Shown here piece by piece: positions 15,465-24,644 of a stretch of 64,000 nt of DNA. Below the pieces are notes generated by a model. The model saw nothing but the letters and a program-made list of their open reading frames with translations, did not search any database and was not told the DNA's origin. Every line of letters begins with the position of its first letter. Position 1 is the stretch's first letter. A program made the translations under genes and the position numbers. Origin of the DNA: Marmoricola sp. URHB0036 (GTDB lineage Bacteria; Actinomycetota; Actinomycetes; Propionibacteriales; Nocardioidaceae); the NCBI RefSeq assembly GCF_000426045.1, contig NZ_AUEP01000003.1:186001-250000 (forward strand), in the 5' to 3' direction.

Positions 15465-18400
15465 GTGCGCGTCGGCATCCTGGGAGCGGCCGAGGCCCGT
15501 ATCGACGGTGCCGCGGTGGACCTCGGCACGCGCAAGCAACGAGCGCTGCTGGCCGCCCTCGCGATGCGTCGCGGTCAACCAGTGGGCCAGGACGCCCTGG
15601 TCGACCTGTTGTGGGGCGATGCCCCGCCCACGGCCGTCACCGCCACCCTGCAGGGGTACGTCGCACGACTGCGCCGTGCTCTCGAGCCGGACCGGGCACC
15701 GCGCGCGCCTTCGGAGGTGCTGGTCACCCAGCAGACCGGCTACGCACTGATCCTGCCCGAGGACGCGCTCGACGCCGCCCGCTTCGAGAGCGCCGTCGTC
15801 TCGGTGCACCAGCGACTCGGCACCACCATGACCTCCGACCTCCCGGCCGCCGAGCTCGAGGAGTCGTTCGCCCGCATCAACGAGGGGCTCTCGCTGTGGC
15901 GGGGGTTGCCCTACACCGAGCTGGAGGACGCGCCAGCGGCCCAGGCGGAGCGCGCACGGCTCGAGGAGCTGCGCGCGATGGCGATGGAGGACCGGGCGGT
16001 CGCGGCGCTCGGGCTCGGGCGGCACGCGATGGTGGCCGGCGAGCTCGAGGTGCTGACCTCGACGTACCCCCTGCGTGAGCGGTTGTGGGGTCTCCGCGCC
16101 GTGGCCCTGACCCGCTCCGGACGACAGGCGGACGCCCTCGAGGTGCTGCGCCAGGTGCGCGAGCTGCTCGCCGACGAGCTGGGTCTCGAGCCGGGTGCGG
16201 AGCTGCGCTCGCTGCAGACCGCCGTGCTGCGCCAGGACCCCGAGCTCGAGTGGACCGAGTCGCGCCAGCTGCCGCAGCAACGCAAGCCGGCGCCTCGGGT
16301 CCACCAGTTCGCCTCGCCGCTCGTCGGCCGCGACGACCAGCTATCGGCGCTGGTCGGGCTGCTCGAGCAGTCCGAGGAGCAGCCGGTGTTCGCCGTGGTG
16401 ACCGGTGAGCCAGGGATCGGCAAGAGCCGGCTGTGCGCCGAGCTGGCCGCGACCGCCACGAGCGAGGGCGCCACGGTGCTCGTCGGACGCTGCTCCCAGG
16501 ACGAGGGTGCGCCGCCGCTCTACCCGTGGGCCAGCGTGCTCCGCGAGCTCGGCCACGACCTACCGTCGGGCGCCGCCCCCGAGGGCGACGCCGGCTCGCG
16601 GTTCGGTGCCTGGGAGTCGATCGCCCGCACGGTGCTCGAGGCGGCCGCCCACCAGCACCTGTTGGTGGTGCTCGACGACCTGCACTGGGCCGACACCTCG
16701 ACGCTGCGGGTGCTGCGCCTGCTCGCCGAGACCGCCGAGTCCGGCCGGCTGATGGTGGTCTCGACGTGGCGCCACGAACCTCCTCCGACGGGCCAGCTGG
16801 CCGAGGTCGCCGAGATGATGGCCCGTCGCCACGCGCTCCGGCTTGAGCTCACCGGTCTCACCGCCGCCGAAGCCGGAGAGATCGTCACGTCCGTGGCCGA
16901 CTCGATCCCCACAGCGATCGAGGCCGACGCGCTCCAGGTGCGCACCGACGGCAACCCCTTCTTCCTGGTCGAGTACGCCCGGCTGGCGCGAGACGGCGGC
17001 GATCTCGCCGCACTGCTGGGCGAGGAGCATCCGCCGGCCGCCGTGCAGGACGTGCTCACGCGTCGGCTCGGCGGACTTCCGGAGGAGACGGCCGCCGCGC
17101 TGCGGGTGGCCTGCGTGGTCGGGCGCTACTTTGACGTGCCCACCCTGGCGGGCGTCCTCGACACCGACGAGGACGAGGTGCTCGACCACCTCGACCCGGC
17201 GCTGCAGGCAGGCCTGGTGCGGGAGTTCGGCGTCGACCGGTTCCGGTTCGCGCACGCGTTGGTCCGCGACACGGCGTACGCCGCCCTCTCGCAGAGCCGT
17301 CGCGCCCGGATGCACGCCCGCGTGGCCGAGGTGCTGGCCGACCAACCCGGTCGCGAGAGCGAGGTGGCGCGACACTGGCTGGCTGCCGGCCCGCAGCACG
17401 CGGCGCGGGCGTGGCCGGCCGCCCGGTCGGCGGCGCAAGCGGCACGTCGCGTCTATGCCTACGACGAGGCGGTGGCTCTGCTCGCGAGCGCTGTGTCCGT
17501 CCTCGAGTCGGATCCCGTCGCCTCCGACCAGGACCTCTTCTCGCTGCTGCTCGAGCTCGCCCACGCCCACCTGCTCACCGACAACCTGATCGACCTGCGG
17601 CTGGTCGTGCTCCGGGCGCTCGAGGTCGAGGAGCGTCTCGAGGTCGACCTCGACCGGCGGGTCGACCTCCTGGGCCTGCTGGCCACCAAGGCCCTCTGGC
17701 AGACCGGGACCTATGGCCAGCTGGACGAGCGCGTCGTGGGCACGATCCGTCAGCTGCTGGACGAGCTCCCGCCCGGCGACGGCGTCTCTCGTTGCCGCGC
17801 GATGATCACGCTGGCCCACGAGATCTACTACGGCAGCACCTTCCGCGAGCGCGAGGCCCTGTGCGACGAGGCGCTCGCGATGGCCCGGCGGCTCGGTGAC
17901 GACGACCTCCTCCTGCACACCCTGCTCGTCGTGCCGCTCGCCCTGTGGAGCCCGGGCTCCGCCGACCAGCGGTTCGAGCTCACGGCCGAGGCGGCCGAGG
18001 TGGCCCGCCGGGTGGGGGACGAGGCCGCCGTGACCATCGCCCTGGCGCTGCAGGCCAGCGCGGCGTCGGAGTCCGGCCGCGTCGTCGAGATGTACGCCCT
18101 CATCGACGAGGCGCGCGAGCAGGCGACCCACCAGCGTCAGCTGTTCGCCCAGCTGTTCCTCAACGGTCTGGAGATCCCGTGGCGGGCGATGCGTGACGAG
18201 TTCGACCGGGTGCACGCACTCACGGCACAGATGGTGTCCATCCACGAGCGCATCGGGGTGCCGGCCAGTGGCGACGCGCTGATCGGGGCGTTCCTGATGG
18301 ACCTGCTCTGGAGCGGTCGTGACGAGGACCTCGTGCAGATCCTGGACGACGTCGAGGGGGTCCGGGTGATGCCGATCGACGCCTCGATCGCTGCCGTCCT

Positions 18401-18767
18401 CGGCCGCACCGGTCGGGTCGAGCAGGCTCGCGAGCGTCTCCAGCGCGACCTCGACCTCTCGCCCGACTGGTGGTTCTCGACGATGGTGATCAGCATGGCC
18501 GCGGAGGCCGCGTTGTACGCCGGGATGCCCGACCTGGCCGCCACGACGTACGACCGGCTGCTCCCGTTCGCCGGCATGCCCTCGGCCTCGGGCTCGGGCA
18601 CCGTGATCGGCCCGGTCGACACGTTCCTGGCGATGGCCGCCCTGGCGACAGGCGAACGGGACCTCGCCATCCGGCACGCGGACGATGCTGTCCGTCTGTG
18701 TGCCGAGTGGGAGATCCCGCTTGCTGCCTCATGGCTCGCGTCTGCCCGAGAGAAGCACTCCTTCTAG
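15465..18767 (+). CDS. SARP-type transcriptional regulator with ATPase and TPR regions
   Basis: The 1100-residue protein starts with an OmpR-like winged helix (about 1-95, 'GTRKQRALLAALAMRRGQPV' and 'LQGYVARLRRALEP'), then a bacterial transcriptional activation domain with TPR-like helices (about 97-255, ending 'LLADELGLEPGAELRSLQTAVLRQDP'), an AAA-type ATPase with P-loop GEPGIGKS at 314-321 and Walker B 'LLVVLDDLHWAD' near 400-411, and a long helical TPR-like C terminus. SARPs often activate secondary-metabolite clusters from direct repeats; no biosynthetic cluster is in view, so its targets are unknown. The start GTG follows TATCCT by 6 bases. It ends 2 bases from the convergent hemerythrin gene. 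Confidence 0.88.
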   Translation: MRVGILGAAEARIDGAAVDLGTRKQRALLAALAMRRGQPVGQDALVDLLWGDAPPTAVTATLQGYVARLRRALEPDRAPRAPSEVLVTQQTGYALILPEDALDAARFESAVVSVHQRLGTTMTSDLPAAELEESFARINEGLSLWRGLPYTELEDAPAAQAERARLEELRAMAMEDRAVAALGLGRHAMVAGELEVLTSTYPLRERLWGLRAVALTRSGRQADALEVLRQVRELLADELGLEPGAELRSLQTAVLRQDPELEWTESRQLPQQRKPAPRVHQFASPLVGRDDQLSALVGLLEQSEEQPVFAVVTGEPGIGKSRLCAELAATATSEGATVLVGRCSQDEGAPPLYPWASVLRELGHDLPSGAAPEGDAGSRFGAWESIARTVLEAAAHQHLLVVLDDLHWADTSTLRVLRLLAETAESGRLMVVSTWRHEPPPTGQLAEVAEMMARRHALRLELTGLTAAEAGEIVTSVADSIPTAIEADALQVRTDGNPFFLVEYARLARDGGDLAALLGEEHPPAAVQDVLTRRLGGLPEETAAALRVACVVGRYFDVPTLAGVLDTDEDEVLDHLDPALQAGLVREFGVDRFRFAHALVRDTAYAALSQSRRARMHARVAEVLADQPGRESEVARHWLAAGPQHAARAWPAARSAAQAARRVYAYDEAVALLASAVSVLESDPVASDQDLFSLLLELAHAHLLTDNLIDLRLVVLRALEVEERLEVDLDRRVDLLGLLATKALWQTGTYGQLDERVVGTIRQLLDELPPGDGVSRCRAMITLAHEIYYGSTFREREALCDEALAMARRLGDDDLLLHTLLVVPLALWSPGSADQRFELTAEAAEVARRVGDEAAVTIALALQASAASESGRVVEMYALIDEAREQATHQRQLFAQLFLNGLEIPWRAMRDEFDRVHALTAQMVSIHERIGVPASGDALIGAFLMDLLWSGRDEDLVQILDDVEGVRVMPIDASIAAVLGRTGRVEQARERLQRDLDLSPDWWFSTMVISMAAEAALYAGMPDLAATTYDRLLPFAGMPSASGSGTVIGPVDTFLAMAALATGERDLAIRHADDAVRLCAEWEIPLAASWLASAREKHSF

Positions 18768-18769
18768 CT

Positions 18770-19501
18770 CTAGCTGACGTGCCGGAAGGCGCGCGCCTGC
18801 TTGGCGGCGAACCGGCGACGGGTCGCCAGCCAGACGACCTTGAACCCGAACCCGGTCTGCGCGAACACCTGGTCGAGCACGTCCCGCGGCACGCCGTACG
18901 CCGCCCACGGGACGATCCGCACGATCTTGGCCGGGGTCAGGTCCTCCTTGAAGTGCTCCTCGTCGAGGTGCTCCCAGTCCTCCTGGGTCAGCAGGCGCTG
19001 GATGATCGGGATGGCACCCGTCTCCTCGTGCTCGAGATGACGCGCCAGGCACTCGCGGGTGGCCGCGAGCCGCACCGCCAGCGCCGCGCGGGCGTCGTCG
19101 TCGGCGTGCTCGGCCAGCCGGGCGAAGCCCTCCTCGCACGCCTCGAGCAGCGGCTCGAACTCCGCGTGCTCGGCCTCCATCGCCTCCAGCGTCTCCACGT
19201 CGCCGGGCGTGCCGCGCTCGAGGAGGAGCGGCCACAGGCCGGAGTCCTCGCCGCTGTGGTGCCCGTGCAGGGCCTCGGCGAAGACCTGCCAGCGCTGCTG
19301 CAGCAGCCGCCAGGCCACCCGGTCGGCGGCGGGTGTGAGCTGGGCCGCCTCGGTCAGCATCGACAGGTCGCGCCGGAAGGCGTGGTGCATCACGTACATC
19401 ATGAACATGTCCACCGGTCCCTCCGCCGCGGCGGTCTGGCCGGGCAGGTGGATCTGGACGGGCCAGGCGGTCTTGCGGCTGGTGTGCTCGGTCGTGCTCA
19501 T
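18770..19501 (-). CDS. hemerythrin domain protein
   Basis: The ATG at 19501 gives 243 residues. The hemerythrin HHE-type helical bundle is marked by 'MHHAFRRDLSMLTEAA', 'EALHGHHSGEDSGLWPLLLERG', 'MEAEHAEFEPLLEACEEGF' and 'ECLARHLEHEETGAIPIIQRLL', providing the His and Glu ligands for a di-iron centre. Proteins of this type sense or bind oxygen, nitric oxide or iron. The C-terminal part 'RIVPWAAYGVPRDVLDQVFAQTGFGFKVVWLATRRRFAAK' is an extra non-heme segment with a hydrophobic stretch. The gene follows the MMPL gene by 35 bases on the same strand and is probably co-transcribed with it. Confidence 0.88.
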   Translation of the reverse strand: MSTTEHTSRKTAWPVQIHLPGQTAAAEGPVDMFMMYVMHHAFRRDLSMLTEAAQLTPAADRVAWRLLQQRWQVFAEALHGHHSGEDSGLWPLLLERGTPGDVETLEAMEAEHAEFEPLLEACEEGFARLAEHADDDARAALAVRLAATRECLARHLEHEETGAIPIIQRLLTQEDWEHLDEEHFKEDLTPAKIVRIVPWAAYGVPRDVLDQVFAQTGFGFKVVWLATRRRFAAKQARAFRHVS

Positions 19502-19536
19502 CGTGTTCTCCCTCAGGGGTGTGTGGTGGTGGTGGG

Positions 19537-21669
19537 TCACACGCCGACAGGCGTGCGGGTGGACTCGTCGGGGCGGGCGTCGGGCTCGTCGAGGTCGCTG
19601 ACCTCGGCGCGGACGGTGGGCAGGGCCCGGTCGAGCCACGAGGGCATCCACCAGTTCCACTTGCCGAGCATCGTCATGGTGGCGGGCACCAGGACCATCC
19701 GGACCAGCGTCGCGTCGAGCAGGATCGCGACGGCCATGCCGACCCCGAGCTGCTTGACCACCACGTCGACCTCGCTGGCGAAGCCCAGGAAGACGGCGAC
19801 CATGATCGCGGCGGCGGCAGAGATGACGCGTCCGGTCGCCGACAGCCCGCGCACGACACTGCCGTGGGCGTCGCCGGTGTCCAGCCAGTCCTCACGGATG
19901 CGGGAGAGCAGGAACACCTCGTAGTCCATCGACAATCCGAACAGCACCGCGAACAGCAGGATCGGCATCCAGCTCGACACCGGCATCGAGTGGTCGAGGC
20001 CGAGCAGGTTGGCGCCCCAGCCCCACTGGAAGATCACAGTGAGTACGCCGTACGCGGCACTGATCGACAGCAGGTTCATCACGGCCGCCTTCACCGGGAC
20101 CACGACCGACCGGAACACCATGCCGAGCAGCAGCATGGAGACCGCGACCACGAACCCGACCACGAGCCAGAGCCGTGAGCCGAGCAGGTCGGCGATGTCG
20201 GCGAACAGGGGAGTGGTGCCGGTGATCTCGACACCCGGGGGTGCCTCCGCGCGCAGGTCGTCGACCAGGCCGGGTGTGCGCTCGTCGGTCGGGCCGAAGG
20301 TCGGCTCGGCCTCGAAGACCCGCAGCGCACCGTCGGCCGAAGCACCGACCGGCGAGACTGCCGCGATGTCGTCCCGGGCCGCCACCTGCTCGGCCAGGGC
20401 GGTGACCCTGGCGTCGCTGAGGCCCTCGGTGACGAACATGATCGGACCGTTGGCGCCGGGGCCGAACTCGTCGGCGACGAGGTCGTAGGCCTTGCGGGTG
20501 GTCAGGTCGGACGGCTGGGCCGAGGAGTCCTGCGGCCAGGTGCGCATCGTCAACGCAGGAGCCGCCAACGTCAGCATCACGATCGCGGCCAGCAGACCCC
20601 AGGCCAGCGGACGACGACCCACACGGGTGGCCCAGCGCGCCATCAGCGGGCTGCCCTTCTCGGGGCGTCCCTTGCGCACCGAGCGCGGCAGCAGCCGGCG
20701 ACCAGCGAGGCCGCACAGGGCGGGTACCAGGGTCAGGGCCGCGGAAGCGACTCCGACCACGGCGATCGCGGTGGCGAACCCGAAGGCGTCGTAGGTCGGC
20801 AGGCCGGCGAGCTTCAGGCCCAGCAACGAGACCAGCACCGTCGCGGAGGCGAAGACCACCGAGCGTCCGGCGGTGGCGACGGCGCGACCAGCGGCCTCGA
20901 CCTTGTCGTGGCCGGTGCGGAGGAACTCCGCGAACCTGGTGACCAGCAGCAGCGCGTAGTCGATGCCGACGCCGAGGCCGACCATGGTGGCCACCATCGG
21001 GGCCGCCGTGCTCACGTCCATCGTCGCGGCGAGCAGAGTGATGCCGGCGGAGCCGACGGCCAGGCCGGTCAGGGCGGCCGCGATCGGCAGTCCGGCGCCG
21101 ACGACCGAGCCGAAGGCCAGCACCAGGATGAGCAGCGCGGCCACGATGCCGATCAGCTCGCCGCTGCCGCGCATCGGGGCCGCCGCGGTGTCGGGCAGGT
21201 CGCCCCCGAGCTCGACCTGGATCCCGGCGTCGCGGGTCGGGTCGACGGCCTTGTTCAGCGGGGCGAGGTTCTCGTAGAGGTCGTGGTCGGTCACCGGTGC
21301 GTCGTACTCCACCGTGAGCAGTGCCGTGTCGCGGTCGGCGCTGAGCCGCGGTGCGGTCACCGAGACCGCGTGCGGCATCTGCTCGAGGCGTTGAGTCAGT
21401 GGAGTGGTGATGCCGGCGTCGACCGGCGAGCCGTCCCGGGTGTGTACGACGACCCGGGCACTGGCGTTGCCGGCGCCGGGGGAGTGCTCGCGCAGCTGGT
21501 CGATGCCGACCTGGGCGCGGGCGTGGGGGACGTCCCAGTTGTCCTGCCGCGTACCGCCCACACTGCCGGCGAGGGCGTAGATGCCGAGCGCGACCAGCAC
21601 CCAGGCGAAGATCGTCCGCCAGGGGTGGGCTGCGGTGGAGCGGCCGAGACGGTGGAGGAGGCGTGACAT
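19537..21669 (-). CDS. MMPL family RND-type transporter
   Basis: The 710-residue protein has the MMPL design: an N-terminal membrane helix ('TIFAWVLVALGIYAL'), a periplasmic domain (about 40-170), six membrane helices including 'GLGVGIDYALLLVTRFAEFLR' with the proton-relay-type Asp, then a second periplasmic domain (about 385-500) and six more helices with 'FGLSMDYEVFLLSRIREDW' carrying the paired Asp-Tyr motif. Actinobacterial members export lipids or small molecules using the proton gradient. The cargo is unknown here, and the hemerythrin partner is the only context. The start ATG has GAAGGA 8 bases upstream. A tandem 11-bp repeat lies about 70-90 bases before the start. Confidence 0.93.
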   Translation of the reverse strand: MSRLLHRLGRSTAAHPWRTIFAWVLVALGIYALAGSVGGTRQDNWDVPHARAQVGIDQLREHSPGAGNASARVVVHTRDGSPVDAGITTPLTQRLEQMPHAVSVTAPRLSADRDTALLTVEYDAPVTDHDLYENLAPLNKAVDPTRDAGIQVELGGDLPDTAAAPMRGSGELIGIVAALLILVLAFGSVVGAGLPIAAALTGLAVGSAGITLLAATMDVSTAAPMVATMVGLGVGIDYALLLVTRFAEFLRTGHDKVEAAGRAVATAGRSVVFASATVLVSLLGLKLAGLPTYDAFGFATAIAVVGVASAALTLVPALCGLAGRRLLPRSVRKGRPEKGSPLMARWATRVGRRPLAWGLLAAIVMLTLAAPALTMRTWPQDSSAQPSDLTTRKAYDLVADEFGPGANGPIMFVTEGLSDARVTALAEQVAARDDIAAVSPVGASADGALRVFEAEPTFGPTDERTPGLVDDLRAEAPPGVEITGTTPLFADIADLLGSRLWLVVGFVVAVSMLLLGMVFRSVVVPVKAAVMNLLSISAAYGVLTVIFQWGWGANLLGLDHSMPVSSWMPILLFAVLFGLSMDYEVFLLSRIREDWLDTGDAHGSVVRGLSATGRVISAAAAIMVAVFLGFASEVDVVVKQLGVGMAVAILLDATLVRMVLVPATMTMLGKWNWWMPSWLDRALPTVRAEVSDLDEPDARPDESTRTPVGV

Positions 21670-21737
21670 GGTGATCGGTCCTTCGGGTCGTCGTTGACTG
21701 CGATGTTGCTCAGCCTCCGACGGCGCGCTTGAGCCCC

Positions 21738-21759
21738 ACTTGCGGCCGACTTGCGGTCT
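21738..21759. promoter_or_regulatory. tandem 11-bp direct repeat upstream of MMPL
   Basis: ACTTGCGGCCG is followed immediately by ACTTGCGGTCT. An 11-bp head-to-tail period is the spacing used by OmpR/PhoB-type winged-helix and SARP regulators. It lies in the divergent gap between the MMPL gene and the small membrane protein. Confidence 0.45.
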
Positions 21760-21887
21760 ACTGAACGCAGTGCAGGAGAAGGTGGACCGGCATCGAGATA
21801 CCGCGAATTTTCAGAGATTTATGTCCGATATGGCGTTTTTGAGGTACGTTGTCACCCTGGTCTAGTCAACCAAAGGGGGAATGCCAG

Positions 21888-22061
21888 ATGTTGTCTGTCG
21901 CACCGATCTCGGTCCTGTTGTGCGGTGTCATCGGCATGCTCGTCGTCGCCTTCTCCGTCGCCCGGATGGCCGTCGAGGAGCGCCGCTACCGCGGCCCCGT
22001 CACCGTCACCCGCACGCCGCAGGCAGCGCCCAGCAGCCCGCGCCCGGCCCTGCACGTCTGA
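21888..22061 (+). CDS. small single-pass membrane protein (57 aa)
   Basis: The ATG at 21888 is 7 bases after an AGGGGGA ribosome-binding site, whereas the earlier ATG at 21881 abuts it, so 21888 is preferred. The 57-residue product has one hydrophobic segment (about 6-25, 'ISVLLCGVIGMLVVAFSVAR') followed by a short cytoplasmic or extracellular tail rich in Arg, Thr, Pro and Ser. I do not recognise a family. The clean ribosome-binding site, AT-rich upstream stretch (promoter-like, 21800-21870) and lack of a competing frame support a real small gene. It is convergent with pmt, 38 bases away. Confidence 0.6.
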   Translation: MLSVAPISVLLCGVIGMLVVAFSVARMAVEERRYRGPVTVTRTPQAAPSSPRPALHV

Positions 22062-22099
22062 GCAGACCGCCCCGCACTGGATCCAGCACCAGATCCGCG

Positions 22100-23755
22100 C
22101 TAGATCCAGCGCCGGAACCACATCCGCTGCAGCCACTCGCGGTTGGTGATCAGCTGGTCGGTCCAGATGGGCCAGAACCACGCGAACGAGATCATGGTCA
22201 GGACGACCACCGACCCCACGGCTGCGGCACCTACCGCGCGGCGTACCGCTGAGGCGTCGGCCCGGCCCAGCATCTCGCCGAGCAGCATGGTCGAGCCCAG
22301 GATCAGGAACGGCAGGATCACCACGCCGTAGTAGCTGAAGATCGGGCGGCCGTCGTAGCGCAGCCATGGCAGCCAGGTCACCAGGATCCCGATCACGACG
22401 ATGCCGTAGCGCCAGTCGCGACGGCCCACCCAGGCGAGCACCGACCAGATCGCGGCGACCACGGCGAACCACCAGACCACCGGGTTGCCGAGCAGCAGCA
22501 CCTGGCGCAGGCAGGTCGAGCCGGCCGCCGCGGCACAGCCCTGCTGACCGGGCTGGATGTCGAGCTGGCTGTCCACCCCGACCGGTCGGTTGAGCACCAG
22601 CCAGCCCCACGGGTCGGACTGGTAGACGTGCGTGCTGTTCTCGAGGAACTTGGTGTGGAAGGCGTAGACGTCGTGGTGGTAGTGCCACAGCGAGCGCAGC
22701 GACTGCCAGAGCTCGGGGAAGAAGCCGTGCGCGTCGTGGCGCAGGTAGCTGCCCCAGTAGGGGCCGTACTGGGTGTGGGAGAGGTGCTGCTCGTAGGTGC
22801 CGGCGTGGAGCAGCCACCCGGTCCAGCTGGCCAGGTAGATCAGCCCGGGGAGGAGCACGACGTAGCCGAGGGCCGGCAGGGCGTCGATGACGGCGGACTT
22901 CAGCACCGCCCGGCGTACGCCGAAGGAGCGTCGCGCCCCCGCGTCCCAGAGCCACATCAGGATCCCGAACGCGGCCAACGGGAACAGCGCCGACCACTTG
23001 GTGCCGATCGCCAGTCCCCAGAACACGCCGGTCGCCAGTCGCCACGGGCGCCACAGCAGCAGGGGACCCCACGAGTCCGGTGACAACCGGTGGCCCGAGG
23101 GGACCTGGAGGGAGAGGCGCTGCCGCCCCCAGTCGCGGTCGGCGACCATGCAGCTGACCGCGCACAGCACGAAGAAGGCCTCGAAGATGTCGAGCAGGGC
23201 GAGCCGGGAGAGCACCAGCTGCATGCCGTCGAAGCACATCAGCAGCCCGGCGATCAGGCCCAGCAGCGTCGACCGGGTGACCCGTCGGGCCAGCCGGATC
23301 ATCACCATCACCATCAGCGACCCGACGACGGCCGAGGAGATCCGCCACCCGAACGGCGTCATCCCGAAGGTGTGCTCGCCCAGCGCGATGATCCACTTGC
23401 CGACCTCGGGGTGGACGACCATGTTCGGGATGCCGTTCCACAGGCCGGTGGTGTGGCCGGCCAGGATCTCGTCGTTGGCCTTCGGGACGTAGTTCTGGGA
23501 GTAGCCGAAGTGCAGCAGCCCCCAGGCGTCCTTGGCGTAGTAGGTCTCGTCGAACAGGAAGGCCCGGGGCTTGCCGAGGTCCCAGAGCCGCAGGAACGCA
23601 GCCAGCAGGGTGATGGCCGCCGTGCCCACCCAGGCGATCACCGGGTCGTTGTCGCGGGCTCGCAGCCGGGCCCGCAGCGCCGCACTCGGGACGACGTCGC
23701 CCCGCGCGGTGCGCGAGAGCCCGATCGTGCGCACGAGCGGGGCGGGGAGGGTCAC
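22100..23755 (-). CDS. pmt: protein O-mannosyltransferase (PMT family, glycosyltransferase 39)
   Basis: From GTG 23755 the product has 551 residues with about 10 membrane helices. 'FLRLWDLGKPRAFLFDETYYAKDAW' carries the catalytic Asp-Glu pair at 69-70 in the first extracytoplasmic loop, 'VHPEVGKWIIALGE' and 'TKWSALFPLAAF' are further PMT motifs, and 'LLHAGTYEQHLSHTQYGPYWGSYLRH' lies in the large loop. The enzyme moves mannose from polyprenyl-phosphate-mannose to Ser/Thr of secreted proteins, as shown for Rv1002c. A TACGAT element lies 8 bases before GTG 23755; ATG 23791 is an alternative start. It is divergent from rsmI, as in M. tuberculosis Rv1002c/Rv1003. Confidence 0.92.
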   Translation of the reverse strand: MTLPAPLVRTIGLSRTARGDVVPSAALRARLRARDNDPVIAWVGTAAITLLAAFLRLWDLGKPRAFLFDETYYAKDAWGLLHFGYSQNYVPKANDEILAGHTTGLWNGIPNMVVHPEVGKWIIALGEHTFGMTPFGWRISSAVVGSLMVMVMIRLARRVTRSTLLGLIAGLLMCFDGMQLVLSRLALLDIFEAFFVLCAVSCMVADRDWGRQRLSLQVPSGHRLSPDSWGPLLLWRPWRLATGVFWGLAIGTKWSALFPLAAFGILMWLWDAGARRSFGVRRAVLKSAVIDALPALGYVVLLPGLIYLASWTGWLLHAGTYEQHLSHTQYGPYWGSYLRHDAHGFFPELWQSLRSLWHYHHDVYAFHTKFLENSTHVYQSDPWGWLVLNRPVGVDSQLDIQPGQQGCAAAAGSTCLRQVLLLGNPVVWWFAVVAAIWSVLAWVGRRDWRYGIVVIGILVTWLPWLRYDGRPIFSYYGVVILPFLILGSTMLLGEMLGRADASAVRRAVGAAAVGSVVVLTMISFAWFWPIWTDQLITNREWLQRMWFRRWI

Positions 23756-23789
23756 GCTGCCTGATCGTACGGCTGCGATGATCGGATCC

Positions 23790-24644
23790 ATGACGACACC
23801 GGCGACGTCTTCGGGCACCGGCACCCTCGTGCTGGCGGCGACGCCCATCGGCCGTGTCGAGGACGCGGCGCCGAGGCTGGCGACCGAGCTGGCAGGCGCG
23901 GACATCGTGGCCGCGGAGGACACCCGCCGGTTGCGGCGCCTCGCCTCGGACCTCGGCATCGAGATCCCGGGTCGAGTCGTCTCCTACTTCGAGGGCAACG
24001 AGCACCTGCGCACCGAGTCGCTGCTCGAGTCGCTGCTCGCCGGTGATCGCGTGGTGCTGGTGACCGATGCCGGGATGCCGAGTGTCTCCGACCCCGGCTA
24101 CCGGTTGGTGGCGGCCGCGATCGAGCACGACGTACCCGTGACCAGCGTGCCCGGCCCTTCGGCCGTCCTCACCGCCCTGGCCGTCTCGGGGCTGCCGGTC
24201 GACCGGTTCTGCTTCGAAGGGTTCCTGCCCCGCAAGGCGGGGGAGCGGACGCGGCGCCTGGCGGCGGTCGCCGACGACGAGCGGACCCTGGTGTTCTTCG
24301 AGTCGCCGCACCGCACCCACGCGACCCTGCAGGCGATGGCCGAGGTGTTCGGGGCCGAGCGGCGCGGGGCCGTGTGCCGGGAGCTGACCAAGACCTACGA
24401 GGAGGTACGCCGCGGCAGCCTGGCCGACCTGGTCGAGTGGGCGCAGCCGGGGGTTCGTGGCGAGGTGACGATCGTGATCGAGGGGGCAGCACCGGTCGAG
24501 GCGGTCACCGATCCGGCCACCCTGGCCGCCCAGGTCGCGAGGGACGAGGCCGACGGCGTCCCGCGCAAGCAGGCGATCGTGGACGTGGCCCGTCGTTCCG
24601 GGGTGCCCAAGCGGGTCGTCTACGACGCGGTGCACCGCACGTGA
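23790..24644 (+). CDS. rsmI: 16S rRNA (cytidine1402-2'-O)-methyltransferase RsmI
   Basis: The ATG at 23790 gives 284 residues of the tetrapyrrole-methylase fold: 'GTLVLAATPIGRVEDAAPRLATELAGADIVAAEDTRRLRRL' at the start, 'SYFEGNEHLRTESLLESLLAGDRVVLVTDAGMPSVSDPGYRLV' with the SAM-binding D-A-G-x-P segment, 'VPGPSAVLTALAVSGLP' and 'FEGFLPRKAGER'. The C-terminal 'PRKQAIVDVARRSGVPKRVVYDAVH' is the RsmI tail. It methylates C1402 of 16S rRNA in the decoding centre. In-frame ATG 23778 is an alternative start. The TGA overlaps the GTG of tatD by GTGA, so they are coupled. Confidence 0.94.
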   Translation: MTTPATSSGTGTLVLAATPIGRVEDAAPRLATELAGADIVAAEDTRRLRRLASDLGIEIPGRVVSYFEGNEHLRTESLLESLLAGDRVVLVTDAGMPSVSDPGYRLVAAAIEHDVPVTSVPGPSAVLTALAVSGLPVDRFCFEGFLPRKAGERTRRLAAVADDERTLVFFESPHRTHATLQAMAEVFGAERRGAVCRELTKTYEEVRRGSLADLVEWAQPGVRGEVTIVIEGAAPVEAVTDPATLAAQVARDEADGVPRKQAIVDVARRSGVPKRVVYDAVHRT

